A stretch of DNA of 64,000 nucleotides from Jannaschia pagri (lineage in GTDB: Bacteria; Pseudomonadota; Alphaproteobacteria; Rhodobacterales; Rhodobacteraceae). The notes beneath the pieces were generated by a model, which was not told the origin of the DNA, ran no database searches, and worked only from the letters and a program-made list of their open reading frames with translations. Below, one piece after another: positions 9,568-17,978 of this stretch; positions within the stretch are counted from its first letter, which is position 1, and each line of letters starts with the position of its first letter. The stretch is from contig NZ_BPFH01000002.1 in NCBI RefSeq assembly GCF_019655435.1, forward strand, positions 248,001 to 312,000, given 5' to 3'. A program made the position numbers and the translations under genes.

Positions 9568-9617
9568 CTTTGCACAAATCTACCCTACCAGCCATCAATC
9601 TCTTATTTGGTGCAAAG
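9568..9617. repeat. Inverted repeat in a divergent promoter region
   Basis: CTTTGCACAAAT (9568-9579) and ATTTGGTGCAAAG (9605-9617) are inverted copies with one extra G, 25 bases apart. They lie in an unusually AT-rich 277-base gap between the XRE gene and the quinone oxidoreductase gene. The gap holds no gene I can support. The paired half-sites look like a looped operator for the neighbouring XRE regulator, or a hairpin. Confidence 0.4.
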
Positions 9618-9752
9618 CCTGCCCACCATACAACCTAAAATATACTTCCGTTCCATGGACTTACTCGGACACACGCTATCGCCGTTACGACGCCGTTTGA
9701 CAACAACCTAGGGAATGTGAAACCGCTTTCGCACGATACACAGGAGGGCTCC

Positions 9753-10712
9753 ATGAAGGGCTGGCAAGTGGAAACACGCGGGGACATCCCAGTTTTCAAA
9801 GACCTCACAGTGCCGAGTCCCGGACCGGGCCAAGTTCAAATTCAGATTGAAGCCTGCGGTTTAAACTTTGCCGATTTGCTCATGGTAAAGGGCACCTATC
9901 AAGATACGCCCGAGGCGCCGTTTACGCCGGGCTTAGAGGTCTGCGGGAAGGTCATCGCCCAAGGGGATGGGGTGTCCGCACCCGCTATTGGTCAGCGGGT
10001 GGCCGTGTTTGGCGGTCAGGGTGGTCTGGCCGAGATTGGCTGTTTTCCAGCGGATCGGTGCGTTGCCGTGCCCGACAGCATGCCATCCACCGTCGCCGCA
10101 GGCTTCATTGTGGCCTACGGCACCAGCCACGTCGCCTTGGCCCACAAAGCCCGTCTCCAACCCGGAGAGCGCTTGTTGGTCCTGGGAGCGGCTGGCGGCG
10201 TTGGGCTGACAGCCGTCGAATTGGGCGCGAACATGGGGGCCGAGGTCATCGCAGTGGCCCGTGGGCCGGAAAAACTCCAAATCGCCAAGGACCACGGCGC
10301 CACCCATCTGATCGACGCCGGGGCGCCCGACCTGCGAGAGCAAGTGAAGGCCTTGGGCGGGGCAGACGTCGTCTATGACGCAGTTGGGGGCGATGCCTTC
10401 GATGCGGCCTTTCGCGCCACCAACCCAGGCGGGCGCATCATCGTGATCGGCTTTGCTAGCGGCACTGTGCCTCAGATCAAAGCCAACCACCTGATGGTGA
10501 AGAACATCGACGTCATGGGGGTCTATTGGGGGGGATACCTGAAATTCGATCCCAAGGTTGTCACCGACAGCTTGGCGGCGCTGTTTGCGATGTATGGTGC
10601 GGGCGGCCTGCGCCCACACGTCAGTCATGTCTTGGCCTTGGACAAGGCCGATGAGGCGCTGGAGCTGCTCAGGTCCCGACGATCGACAGGGAAGGTCGTC
10701 GTTGCGCCCTGA
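9753..10712 (+). CDS. NADPH:quinone oxidoreductase, zinc-free MDR family
   Basis: 319-residue medium-chain dehydrogenase/reductase. It has the GroES-like N-terminal domain (CGLNFADLLMVKG, the quinone-reductase version without zinc ligands), a Rossmann nucleotide-binding domain with GAAGGVGLTAVELG near residue 155, and the C-terminal ALDKADEALELL segment. It probably performs one-electron or two-electron reduction of quinones or reduces an enoyl/alkenal substrate with NADPH. The start ATG at 9753 follows a strong CAGGAGGG site; an upstream in-frame ATG at 9717 has none. Its last 44 bases overlap the 3' end of the convergent LysR gene. Confidence 0.85.
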   Translation: MKGWQVETRGDIPVFKDLTVPSPGPGQVQIQIEACGLNFADLLMVKGTYQDTPEAPFTPGLEVCGKVIAQGDGVSAPAIGQRVAVFGGQGGLAEIGCFPADRCVAVPDSMPSTVAAGFIVAYGTSHVALAHKARLQPGERLLVLGAAGGVGLTAVELGANMGAEVIAVARGPEKLQIAKDHGATHLIDAGAPDLREQVKALGGADVVYDAVGGDAFDAAFRATNPGGRIIVIGFASGTVPQIKANHLMVKNIDVMGVYWGGYLKFDPKVVTDSLAALFAMYGAGGLRPHVSHVLALDKADEALELLRSRRSTGKVVVAP

Positions 10713-11562
10713 CGTTGCTGTAGGACTGCCGCAAAAGCTCTAGCAGGTGATCGCGCGCCGGATCCCGCGTCGTGGTGTTGGCATATAGGGTCACCGCCAC
10801 GTCGCCGATCTCGGGCAAGGTGCACCCGTGGCCAACGGGGCGCAGCTCCCAGGTATCGAAGCCATCAATCACAACATGGCAGGCCAGATCAGCGGCCACG
10901 GTGGCGTCGACGGCGCGGCTCGATTTGGCGGACATGGCCAACTCCCACGGGATGTCGGCGCGGTCCAGGGCCGCCTGCGCGGCGGTTCGAAAGACGCAAT
11001 GCTCCTCAAAGGCCAGCCGCAGCGGGCGCTGCTGCCAGGCGCGCCCATCCGCGGCGCCGACCCAGATGAGCGGCAGGCGGACAAGTTCCACACCGCCATC
11101 GCGGCACGCTGCCTCGGTGCCGAGCATGACGTCGCATTCGCCAGCCGCATACATATCGTGCAGGGCAGACGTGACCGAGGAAATCAGGGTGATCCGAACA
11201 CGGGGATAATCTGCGGCAAAGGCGCGCAACACGTCGGGGATACAGCGCGGCACGATGTCGTGGGGCACCCCAAGGCGGATCTCTCCCTCGGGCGCGGTTT
11301 CCTTCATCCGGTCCAACAGCTCATCGTTGAGCGTCAGGAGCCGTCGCGCATAGCCCAGCACCTGCTCCCCCTGGGGGGTCAGTTGCATCCCCCGGCTGGT
11401 GCGGTTGAGGAGCGTGGCATCGAGGGCCTCCTCCAGGCGCTTCACCTGCATGGACACCGCAGATTGCGTCAAGTTCAGCAAAGCCGCCGCCCGCGTAACG
11501 CCGCCCGTCGAAGCTACGGTCGCAAAGGCCCGCAGCGCCGTGAGGTCTAGATTCCTGGCCAT
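10669..11562 (-). CDS. LysR-family transcriptional regulator
   Basis: 297-residue regulator with a winged HTH at residues about 1-65 (LTALRAFATVASTGGVTRAA, then LNLTQSAVSMQVKRLEEAL) and a periplasmic-binding-like effector domain (EGEIRLGVPHDIVPRCIPDV onward). It starts at the ATG at 11562, seven bases after AAGGAG; a closer ATG overlaps the ribosome-binding site. It is convergent with and overlaps the quinone oxidoreductase gene, and is divergent from the Bax-inhibitor gene, which is separated by about 250 bases. The effector and target are not evident. Confidence 0.88.
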   Translation of the reverse strand: MARNLDLTALRAFATVASTGGVTRAAALLNLTQSAVSMQVKRLEEALDATLLNRTSRGMQLTPQGEQVLGYARRLLTLNDELLDRMKETAPEGEIRLGVPHDIVPRCIPDVLRAFAADYPRVRITLISSVTSALHDMYAAGECDVMLGTEAACRDGGVELVRLPLIWVGAADGRAWQQRPLRLAFEEHCVFRTAAQAALDRADIPWELAMSAKSSRAVDATVAADLACHVVIDGFDTWELRPVGHGCTLPEIGDVAVTLYANTTTRDPARDHLLELLRQSYSNVRAQRRPSLSIVGT

Positions 11563-11815
11563 GGACATCTCCTTTCGCCGCAAAGGGTATCAGTCGGCCC
11601 CGCATTCAGAAAATTGAAATGTCTAATGGCTGACCTCACGGTTTGAAATGACGAGGGCCATAGGGATGTCCCCGCCGATCAATAGGGAAAATCAATCGAA
11701 ACCCGCTGTTTCGGCCATAATGCCAACTTGAATTACAGGCCCGGGCTGCCGATATTTGACGTCGAGAGGGTCGGCATGCCGTCGGCCCCCGCCTTGTCAC
11801 CTTTGGAGGAGTTCC

Positions 11816-12598
11816 ATGGCACAATTCGACGCCCTGCGGACCGGTTCAATCTCCGGCGCCCGCGCGGAGGAGATCGATCAGGGCCTTCGCGCCCACATGA
11901 ACAAGGTCTACGGCACGATGTCCGTGGGCATGCTCATCACCTTTGCTGCCGCCTGGGCCATTTCCGGTCTGGCCGTCACGGCTGATCCATCGGCTGCCGT
12001 CGCGCAGCTGAATGCCGATACCTATCTGACCCAACTGGGCTACGCGCTTTATGCCTCGCCGTTGAAGTGGCTTGTGATGCTGGCCCCGCTGGCCTTCGTC
12101 TTTGGCCTGTCCGCGATGATCAACAAGATGTCCGCCGCCGCGGCGCAGCTGACCTTCTACGCCTTTGCCGGCGTCATGGGTCTGTCGATCTCGTCGATCT
12201 TCCTGGTCTACACCGGCACGTCGATCGCGCAGATCTTCCTGATCACGGCAATCGCCTTCGCGTCGCTGTCTCTGTACGGCTACACGACCAACAAAGACCT
12301 GTCCGCCATGGGGACCTTCCTCATGATGGGTCTGATCGGTCTGATCGTGGCGATGGTCGTCAACATCTTCTTGCAGTCGTCGGGCTTGGCCTTCGCGATC
12401 TCCGCCATCGGTGTGCTGATCTTCGCTGGCCTGACCGCCTACGACACGCAGCGGATCAAGACGGAATACGTCGCCCATGCCGCCCACGGCGATACCGAGT
12501 GGCTGGGCAAAGCCGCCATTATGGGCGCGCTGAGCCTGTATCTGAACTTCATCAACATGTTCATGATGCTGCTCTCGCTGTCCGGCACCCGCGAGTAA
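11816..12598 (+). CDS. Bax inhibitor-1/YccA family membrane protein
   Basis: 260-residue integral membrane protein of the TMBIM/BI-1 family, with about seven hydrophobic segments beginning near residue 32 (VGMLITFAAAWAISGLAV). The family signature region (LTAYDTQRIK near residue 210) and the C-terminal GALSLYLNFINMFMMLL helix are present. Bacterial homologues act as pH-sensitive calcium leak channels or as FtsH substrates/modulators; which applies here is unknown. The ATG at 11816 follows TTGGAGGAG. It is monocistronic, ending in a strong terminator at 12621-12646. Confidence 0.92.
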   Translation: MAQFDALRTGSISGARAEEIDQGLRAHMNKVYGTMSVGMLITFAAAWAISGLAVTADPSAAVAQLNADTYLTQLGYALYASPLKWLVMLAPLAFVFGLSAMINKMSAAAAQLTFYAFAGVMGLSISSIFLVYTGTSIAQIFLITAIAFASLSLYGYTTNKDLSAMGTFLMMGLIGLIVAMVVNIFLQSSGLAFAISAIGVLIFAGLTAYDTQRIKTEYVAHAAHGDTEWLGKAAIMGALSLYLNFINMFMMLLSLSGTRE

Positions 12599-12620
12599 TC
12601 GCGCCCCATTCCAGACGGAA

Positions 12621-12646
12621 GGGCCGCCCACATGGGCGGCCCTTTT
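12621..12646 (+). terminator. Strong terminator after the BI-1 gene
   Basis: GGGCCGCCCA and TGGGCGGCCC are perfectly complementary over 10 bases and are followed by TTTTGCGTTTT. It lies 22 bases after the BI-1 stop, in the convergent gap with the esterase gene. Confidence 0.8.
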
Positions 12647-12664
12647 GCGTTTTGGTGGGGTCTT

Positions 12665-13258
12665 TCACGCCGTTCCAAGCATGCGTCGCGCTGCCGCGAT
12701 CCCCTCGGGCATGGGCTGATGCCCTGGCCCTGGATGGATCATCATCTCGGCCCCTGCGCCGAGTGCCGTCAGGACCCGCGCGCTCGCCTCGGCCCGCACC
12801 AGGGGAATATGCGGGTCTTGCGTATGGCAGGTAACCAGCACCGGGACACCGGTCAGATCCGTGTCATAGTCAAACAGTTTGTCCGGGTAGCCCCAGATCT
12901 GTCCCGACCCGTCGGCTGTGCCCACTAGCCCGCCGGACAGCCCAACCGCCGCGCCCAATCCTTTGCCCCGACGGGCCGTGTACTCCAGGGCGAGACACGC
13001 GCCCTGGCTGAACCCGATGAGAGCGATGTCGGACCGGGGCAAATCCAACCCGGTCACAGCCGCCTCAATGGCGGAAAGGCCCACCTCGACGTGTGGCTCC
13101 ATCTCGGATGTGGGCGCCAGAAAACTTGTGGGCCACCAAGAGTGTCCGGGCGCCTCTGGCGTGGCCAAAGCTGCGTCTGACAGGCCCAGCGGGGCCAGCA
13201 GGGAGCGCATATCGCGCCCACTGCCGCCCCGACCGTGGATGAGAACTACCCCTTTCAC
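12665..13258 (-). CDS. Alpha/beta-hydrolase, MhqD-like carboxylesterase
   Basis: 197-residue small serine esterase. The nucleophile elbow is GFSQG (Ser near residue 93), the acid is in DPHIPL and the His in GPGHQPM. The N-terminus begins directly on the first strand (KGVVLIHGRGGSGRDM). The gene overlaps the start of the ring-cleaving dioxygenase-like gene by four bases (ATGA), the same pairing as mhqD-mhqO of Bacillus subtilis, which protects against quinones and hydroquinones. The role here (hydrolysis of a quinone-derived product) is inferred from that pairing; a general phospholipase/carboxylesterase remains possible. Confidence 0.82.
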   Translation of the reverse strand: MKGVVLIHGRGGSGRDMRSLLAPLGLSDAALATPEAPGHSWWPTSFLAPTSEMEPHVEVGLSAIEAAVTGLDLPRSDIALIGFSQGACLALEYTARRGKGLGAAVGLSGGLVGTADGSGQIWGYPDKLFDYDTDLTGVPVLVTCHTQDPHIPLVRAEASARVLTALGAGAEMMIHPGPGHQPMPEGIAAARRMLGTA

Positions 13259-14172
13259 GCCTGGAGTCCCGGCAAGACCTGCTCGATCCGGTCGCGTATG
13301 GGCTCGTACTTCTCGGGCAGTTTGAGCGCCTGCCCCAAGGTTTCCAGCGGTTCGTCCCGGGTGAACCCCGGTGGATCGGTGGCAATCTCGAACAGGATCC
13401 CGCCCGGCGTTTGGAAGTAGATCGCGTTGAAGTACTGACGATCAATCACCGGCGTCACCTGCATACCTGCCGCCAACATCCGGTCCCGCCAATCCAACTG
13501 GTCCGCATCATCGAGGGCGCGGAACGCCACATGGTGAATGGACCCAGCCCCTTGAACGCCCCTGGGCGCCCCGTCGCGACGGTAGAGGTCGACGACGGTG
13601 CCCCGCGCTTGACCTGGCGCTTGCAGGCGCAACCGCTCCTGGCCCGCTCCAGTGTCATGCCCCACTTCGGCGTAGCCCATGTGATCCACCAAGAGCCGCT
13701 GCGTCGGCCCAAGGTCATCAAGCCACAGCGTCGTGGAATGGAACCCGCCTTCCGCCGGAGAATGGTCGCCAGGCTCCGCCACCAGTTCGACAGACGCGCC
13801 GTCCGGGTCCGTCACGGTGACCACCGACTGGCCAAACCGTTCCTCCGGGGCGGAGACCTGCGCCCCCTTGGCGCGCACCTCACCCACCCAGTGATCGAAG
13901 ACCGAAGCGCCAACCGAATACCCATAGGCCGATGCGAGACCATAGCCGGGCCGCCCACGGGCCGCGCCGACAAAGGGGAAGAACGTCAGAATCGTCCCCG
14001 GGTCTGCGGTCTCGTTTCCATAGTAGAGGTGATAGGTTCCCGGATCGTCAAAGTTGACGGTCTTCTTGACCAGGCGCTGATCCAACAGCTTAGTGAAAAA
14101 GTCCACGTTGGCCTGGGGCGGACCGCTGATCGCGGTGACGTGGTGCAGGCCGGTGATATGCTTGTCGGACAT
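13255..14172 (-). CDS. VOC-family ring-cleaving dioxygenase, MhqO-like
   Basis: 305-residue protein built of two vicinal-oxygen-chelate modules (about 7-130 and 145-275). Candidate metal ligands are His in GLHHVTAI (residues 10-11), His in SIHHVAFR near 215 and Glu in GGILFEIATD near 268. This is the glyoxalase/extradiol-type group annotated as ring-cleaving dioxygenase, whose B. subtilis members (MhqA/E/O) respond to hydroquinones. The downstream esterase gene overlaps it by four bases. A 117-base gap, likely holding the promoter, separates it from rodA. Substrate unknown. Confidence 0.85.
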   Translation of the reverse strand: MSDKHITGLHHVTAISGPPQANVDFFTKLLDQRLVKKTVNFDDPGTYHLYYGNETADPGTILTFFPFVGAARGRPGYGLASAYGYSVGASVFDHWVGEVRAKGAQVSAPEERFGQSVVTVTDPDGASVELVAEPGDHSPAEGGFHSTTLWLDDLGPTQRLLVDHMGYAEVGHDTGAGQERLRLQAPGQARGTVVDLYRRDGAPRGVQGAGSIHHVAFRALDDADQLDWRDRMLAAGMQVTPVIDRQYFNAIYFQTPGGILFEIATDPPGFTRDEPLETLGQALKLPEKYEPIRDRIEQVLPGLQA

Positions 14173-14289
14173 TGCGATGCCCTCCTGTTACGTTGCTCTA
14201 ACGCACAGATAGGGGAGCGCGTGCCCTGTGATAGGCCGATCCGCGCACAGCATTGGTTCAGGGACGCAAAGCCCCCTCCCCTGCCTTGG

Positions 14290-15456
14290 TTAGCGTCGGA
14301 GCAGGCGGCCTTCGCCCGCAGCGCGGGGCCGGTGCACATGGGCCGATTGCACGATGCCGAAGGCCAGCATCAGGACCAGCATCGCCGACCCACCGTAGCT
14401 GACCAAGGGCAGCGGCACACCGACAACCGGGGCCAAGCCCATGACCATCGACATGTTCACTGCAAAGAACAGGAAGAACGCGACCGCGATGCCCAAGGTG
14501 ACAAGCGCCGCAAAGCGATCCTTCATCCGCAAAGCGGACACGACGCAGAACGCGATGATCAGCAGATAGAGAACCAGCAGGGACAGCGCACCGATGAACC
14601 CGAACTCCTCGGCCAGGGTCGTGAAGATGAAGTCAGTATGCTTTTCGGGCAAAAAGTTCAGCCGCGCCTGCGTGCCCTGCATGAAGCCCTTCCCCGTCCA
14701 ACCACCGGAGCCCAGGGCGATCTTCGACTGGGTGATGTGATAGCCCGCGCCCAGGGGATCTGTCTCCGGGTTCAGGAAAGTATCGATCCGGCGGTACTGG
14801 TAGTCCTTGATCAGTTGCCAATCCGTCCCTCGCGATTGCAAGACAGCCGTGACAAGGCCCACCGCACCGGCAATCACCGTTGCGAAGTAAGCCCAATGCA
14901 CGCCAGCCAGGAACATCACCGCCCCGCCCCCCGTCACCAAGAGGATAGAGGTCCCCAGGTCGGGCTGTTTGAGCACCAGGAAGACCGGCACCAGAATGAT
15001 CACGACGGGCACCAGAACCCACTGGGGACGGCTGACCCGCGACGGCGGAAGCCAGTCGTAATAGGCCGCCAGCATCAGAACCAGCGAGACCTTCATGAGC
15101 TCCGACGGTTGCAAGCGCATGAACCCCAGGTCGATCCATCGCTGCGCCCCGCCGCCAGTGCTGCCCACGAACTCCACCGCCAGCAACAGCACCAGTGTCA
15201 GGCCGTAAGCCATGGCCGAGACGTTTCGCCAAAACCAGATGGGGATCATCGCGGCCACGAACATGACGCCCAATCCCAGGCCGAAGCGGTACATCTGCGG
15301 CTCCGCCCAGCGCCAATCGCCGCCCGCGACGGAGTATAGAACGATGAACCCGATCCCAGCCGTCGCAGCGATCAACAGGACCAAGGCCCAGTTCATCGCC
15401 AGCACCTTTTGAAGCCCTTGGGGGACGCGGGCGACGTTATACTCTAGATAACTCAT
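14290..15456 (-). CDS. rodA: Rod-shape SEDS glycosyltransferase RodA
   Basis: 388-residue SEDS-family polytopic membrane protein (about 10 TM segments) that polymerises peptidoglycan glycan strands together with PBP2 in the elongasome. Family hallmarks: AQRWIDLGFMRLQPSELMKV, LKQPDLGTS, HTDFIFTTLAEEFGFIGA and PLPLVSYGGSAML. The conserved catalytic Asp lies in the GTQARLNFLPEKHTDF loop region. Last gene of the mreB-mreC-mreD-mrdA-rodA block, starting 9 bases after the mrdA stop, so co-translated with its partner transpeptidase. Confidence 0.96.
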   Translation of the reverse strand: MSYLEYNVARVPQGLQKVLAMNWALVLLIAATAGIGFIVLYSVAGGDWRWAEPQMYRFGLGLGVMFVAAMIPIWFWRNVSAMAYGLTLVLLLAVEFVGSTGGGAQRWIDLGFMRLQPSELMKVSLVLMLAAYYDWLPPSRVSRPQWVLVPVVIILVPVFLVLKQPDLGTSILLVTGGGAVMFLAGVHWAYFATVIAGAVGLVTAVLQSRGTDWQLIKDYQYRRIDTFLNPETDPLGAGYHITQSKIALGSGGWTGKGFMQGTQARLNFLPEKHTDFIFTTLAEEFGFIGALSLLVLYLLIIAFCVVSALRMKDRFAALVTLGIAVAFFLFFAVNMSMVMGLAPVVGVPLPLVSYGGSAMLVLMLAFGIVQSAHVHRPRAAGEGRLLRR

Positions 15457-15465
15457 GCCGCGCCC

Positions 15466-17406
15466 CTACGCCTCGGACGAGCCGGGACCCTGCCCCAGTT
15501 CCGGGTTCAGGTTGAGCGACGACAGCAGCGCCTCTGCCTGACCACGTTGACCGCGAGGATAGGCGTCAAGCGGCGGAATGCCCCCTGACAGTGCATAGAG
15601 CATCACATCGCGCGCAATGGGCGCGGCCGCCTTGGACCCGCCGCCGCCGTGTTCGACCACCACGGAGATCGCGTACCGCGGGTCATCATAGGGCGCGTAT
15701 CCAACGTAGAGCGCATGGTCCCGCCGGTTCCACGGCAGGTCTTCGTTGCGGAACACGCCCCGCGCCCGCTCTGCCGCGGTGATGTTGCGAACCTGGCTAG
15801 TGCCGGTCTTTCCGGCCCATTTCATCCCGGCCATGTCGAACCGAGACCCCCGCGCGGTTCCACCCCGGGAATTGTTCACCTGGTACATGCCGTCTCGCAC
15901 CAGATCGAGCAAGCTGCGGTTGATCCCAAGCGGGCCGTTCACGCCCGAAGGACGCGCCTGTCCATCGACCGACCGAACCAAGCGGGGAGAGATGCTGAGG
16001 CCCGAGGCCAGGCGCGCCGTCATCACCGCCAATTGCAACGGCGAGGCCAGGACGAAGCCCTGCCCGATGGAGGCGTTCAGGCTGTCCCCCACGACCCATT
16101 CCTCACCCCGACGCGTGCGCTTCCAATCGCGGTCCGGCACCAAGCCTTCCGAGACGGAGGTCATCTCCAGGGGATGAGCCGCGCCCAAGCCAAGACGTCG
16201 GGCCATCTCTGAAATACGGTCGATCCCCGCCTTCTGGGCGAGTTCGTAGTAATAGACGTCGCAGCTTTCCCGCAGGCTCTTGGCGGCATCGACCCACCCG
16301 TGGCCACCGCGCTTCCAGCAATGGAACCGACGGTTCGAGACCGTCAGATGTCCGGGGCAATAAAAGGTCTCGCTCGGGCTGACCTCTCCGGCCTCTAGCG
16401 CGGCGAGCAGCGTGATCATCTTGAACGTCGAGCCCGGCGGATACAGCCCCTGGACGATCTTGTTGTGTAGTGGTCGGTGATCGTTGTCCCGCAGTTCGGC
16501 GTAGTCCGGAACGCTGATCCCTGTGACGAAAAGGTTGGGATCGTAGCTGGGCGAGGAGACGGCGGCCAAGACGTCACCATTGCGGACATCCATCACCACG
16601 GTCGACGCGCTTTCCAACCCCAAACGCGCCTGGGTGAAGTTCTGCAGGCCCGCGTCGATGGTCAGTTGCACATCCTTACCCGACTGACCGGGCGTGCGCC
16701 CAAGCTCTCGCATGATGCGACCAGCGGCGTTCTGTTCAACGCGGCGCGACCCAGCCTTGCCGCGCAGGACATGCTCCAAAGACCGCTCGGCCCCGATCTT
16801 TCCAATCTGAAACTGGGGCGTTTGGAGCAGCGGATCCCGGTCTTCCTCGTTCTCAAGGTCACGGTCTGACACGCGGCCCACGTAGCCGATCACATGGGCA
16901 TAGTCGCGGCCAAGGGGGTAGACCCGGCTCAGCCCCACTTCGGGGGTGACGCCCGGCAGGGAGGGGACATTCACGGCGATCGTGGACAGCTCTTCCCACG
17001 ACAGGCGGTCCGCGATGGTCACCGCCTGATGGGGGCGCCGGTCCATTTCCCGCAGGGCGCGCTGCAACGTGTCTTCGTCCAAGCGCACAAGACCACGCAG
17101 ATGGGTCACGACCTCATCCACGTCATCGGCATCCTCGCGGATCATCGACACGCGGTAGATCTGTTCGTTGCCCGCCAGAATACGCCCGTGGCGGTCATAG
17201 ATCACACCCCGGGCCGGTGCCAACAGGCGTACCTTGATGCGATTTTCCTCGGCCAACAAAAGGAACTCATCGGCCTGATCGACCTGTAGATGGTTCATGC
17301 GGCCCACCAGCAAGGCCCCAAACGCCGCCTGTGCCCCGCCCAGGATCAAGGCCCGGCGGGTGATGTGTCGAGTCGACAGGCGTTGTTCTTCGGCATTGCG
17401 CTTCAT
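15466..17406 (-). CDS. mrdA: Penicillin-binding protein 2 (elongasome transpeptidase)
   Basis: 646-residue class B PBP. It has an N-terminal membrane anchor (about 19-36, ALILGGAQAAFGALLVG), a pedestal/dimerisation region (LAPARGVIYDRHGRILA near 62) and a transpeptidase domain with the acyl-serine Ser326 in PPGSTFKM, an SxN-type motif reading SCD (ESCDVYYYELA) and the KTG motif in WAGKTGTSQ. It cross-links lateral-wall peptidoglycan with RodA. The replacement of Asn by Asp in SxN is normal for PBP2. It lies 41 bases after mreD. Confidence 0.96.
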   Translation of the reverse strand: MKRNAEEQRLSTRHITRRALILGGAQAAFGALLVGRMNHLQVDQADEFLLLAEENRIKVRLLAPARGVIYDRHGRILAGNEQIYRVSMIREDADDVDEVVTHLRGLVRLDEDTLQRALREMDRRPHQAVTIADRLSWEELSTIAVNVPSLPGVTPEVGLSRVYPLGRDYAHVIGYVGRVSDRDLENEEDRDPLLQTPQFQIGKIGAERSLEHVLRGKAGSRRVEQNAAGRIMRELGRTPGQSGKDVQLTIDAGLQNFTQARLGLESASTVVMDVRNGDVLAAVSSPSYDPNLFVTGISVPDYAELRDNDHRPLHNKIVQGLYPPGSTFKMITLLAALEAGEVSPSETFYCPGHLTVSNRRFHCWKRGGHGWVDAAKSLRESCDVYYYELAQKAGIDRISEMARRLGLGAAHPLEMTSVSEGLVPDRDWKRTRRGEEWVVGDSLNASIGQGFVLASPLQLAVMTARLASGLSISPRLVRSVDGQARPSGVNGPLGINRSLLDLVRDGMYQVNNSRGGTARGSRFDMAGMKWAGKTGTSQVRNITAAERARGVFRNEDLPWNRRDHALYVGYAPYDDPRYAISVVVEHGGGGSKAAAPIARDVMLYALSGGIPPLDAYPRGQRGQAEALLSSLNLNPELGQGPGSSEA

Positions 17407-17447
17407 GGTGATCCCCAGAGGCTTGGCAGTGCTGGATCGCGGCGCAG

Positions 17448-17975
17448 TTAAGCGCGGGTGCCCAGTGAGTCCAACTCCCCTGGGGCAAGCCGCCGCACGC
17501 CGACCAGTTGTGAGAATAGGACGGTCAGCGGGTAAAACACAATCGTCGCGGTGGCATGCAAGACCTGTCCCAAAATGGGCGCCGTTTCGGCGAGAAGCAG
17601 CAAAAGCACCACGTGATTGGCCAGGAAGGTGCCCGCAATCAAGCCGCTGACAAGGACCATCTCAGACCAGAAGGTCTGGGCCTGCGTATGGTCCACCCGG
17701 CGGCGCAGGTACTCCGACGCCAACATCACCACCAGCGTCCAGACCCCCAAGGGGCGCATCAGCAAGGCATCATCCAGCAACAAAAGCGGCACCAAGAGCC
17801 ACAGGGGCACGTAGTCGGGACGCCGCAAGATCCACGCAAAGACCAGGCACATCATCAAATCAGGCGCAGGCAAACGGCCCTCGCCCGTGCTGAACGGCAA
17901 AAGCGCGAAGAACAGCAAGACGAAAGAGATCACCACAAACAGCAGCCGATAGGTCCAGATCGTGCGCAGCGCCAT
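17448..17975 (-). CDS. mreD: Rod-shape-determining membrane protein MreD
   Basis: 175-residue protein with about five hydrophobic helices and no large soluble domain (LLFVVISFVLLFFALLPF at the N-terminus, LWLLVPLLLLDDALLM in the middle). It is poorly conserved in sequence but recognisable by size, topology and position between mreC and mrdA. It links MreC to the PBP2-RodA synthase in the inner membrane. Spacing to mreC is 3 bases, which implies coupling. Confidence 0.9.
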   Translation of the reverse strand: MALRTIWTYRLLFVVISFVLLFFALLPFSTGEGRLPAPDLMMCLVFAWILRRPDYVPLWLLVPLLLLDDALLMRPLGVWTLVVMLASEYLRRRVDHTQAQTFWSEMVLVSGLIAGTFLANHVVLLLLLAETAPILGQVLHATATIVFYPLTVLFSQLVGVRRLAPGELDSLGTRA

Positions 17976-17978
17976 GGC

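Noticed and set aside
13411-15339. A 642-codon plus-strand open frame
   Set aside because: It lies antisense to the dioxygenase gene and rodA, is rich in His/Gln/Arg as expected of a reverse-frame shadow, and has no recognisable domain.
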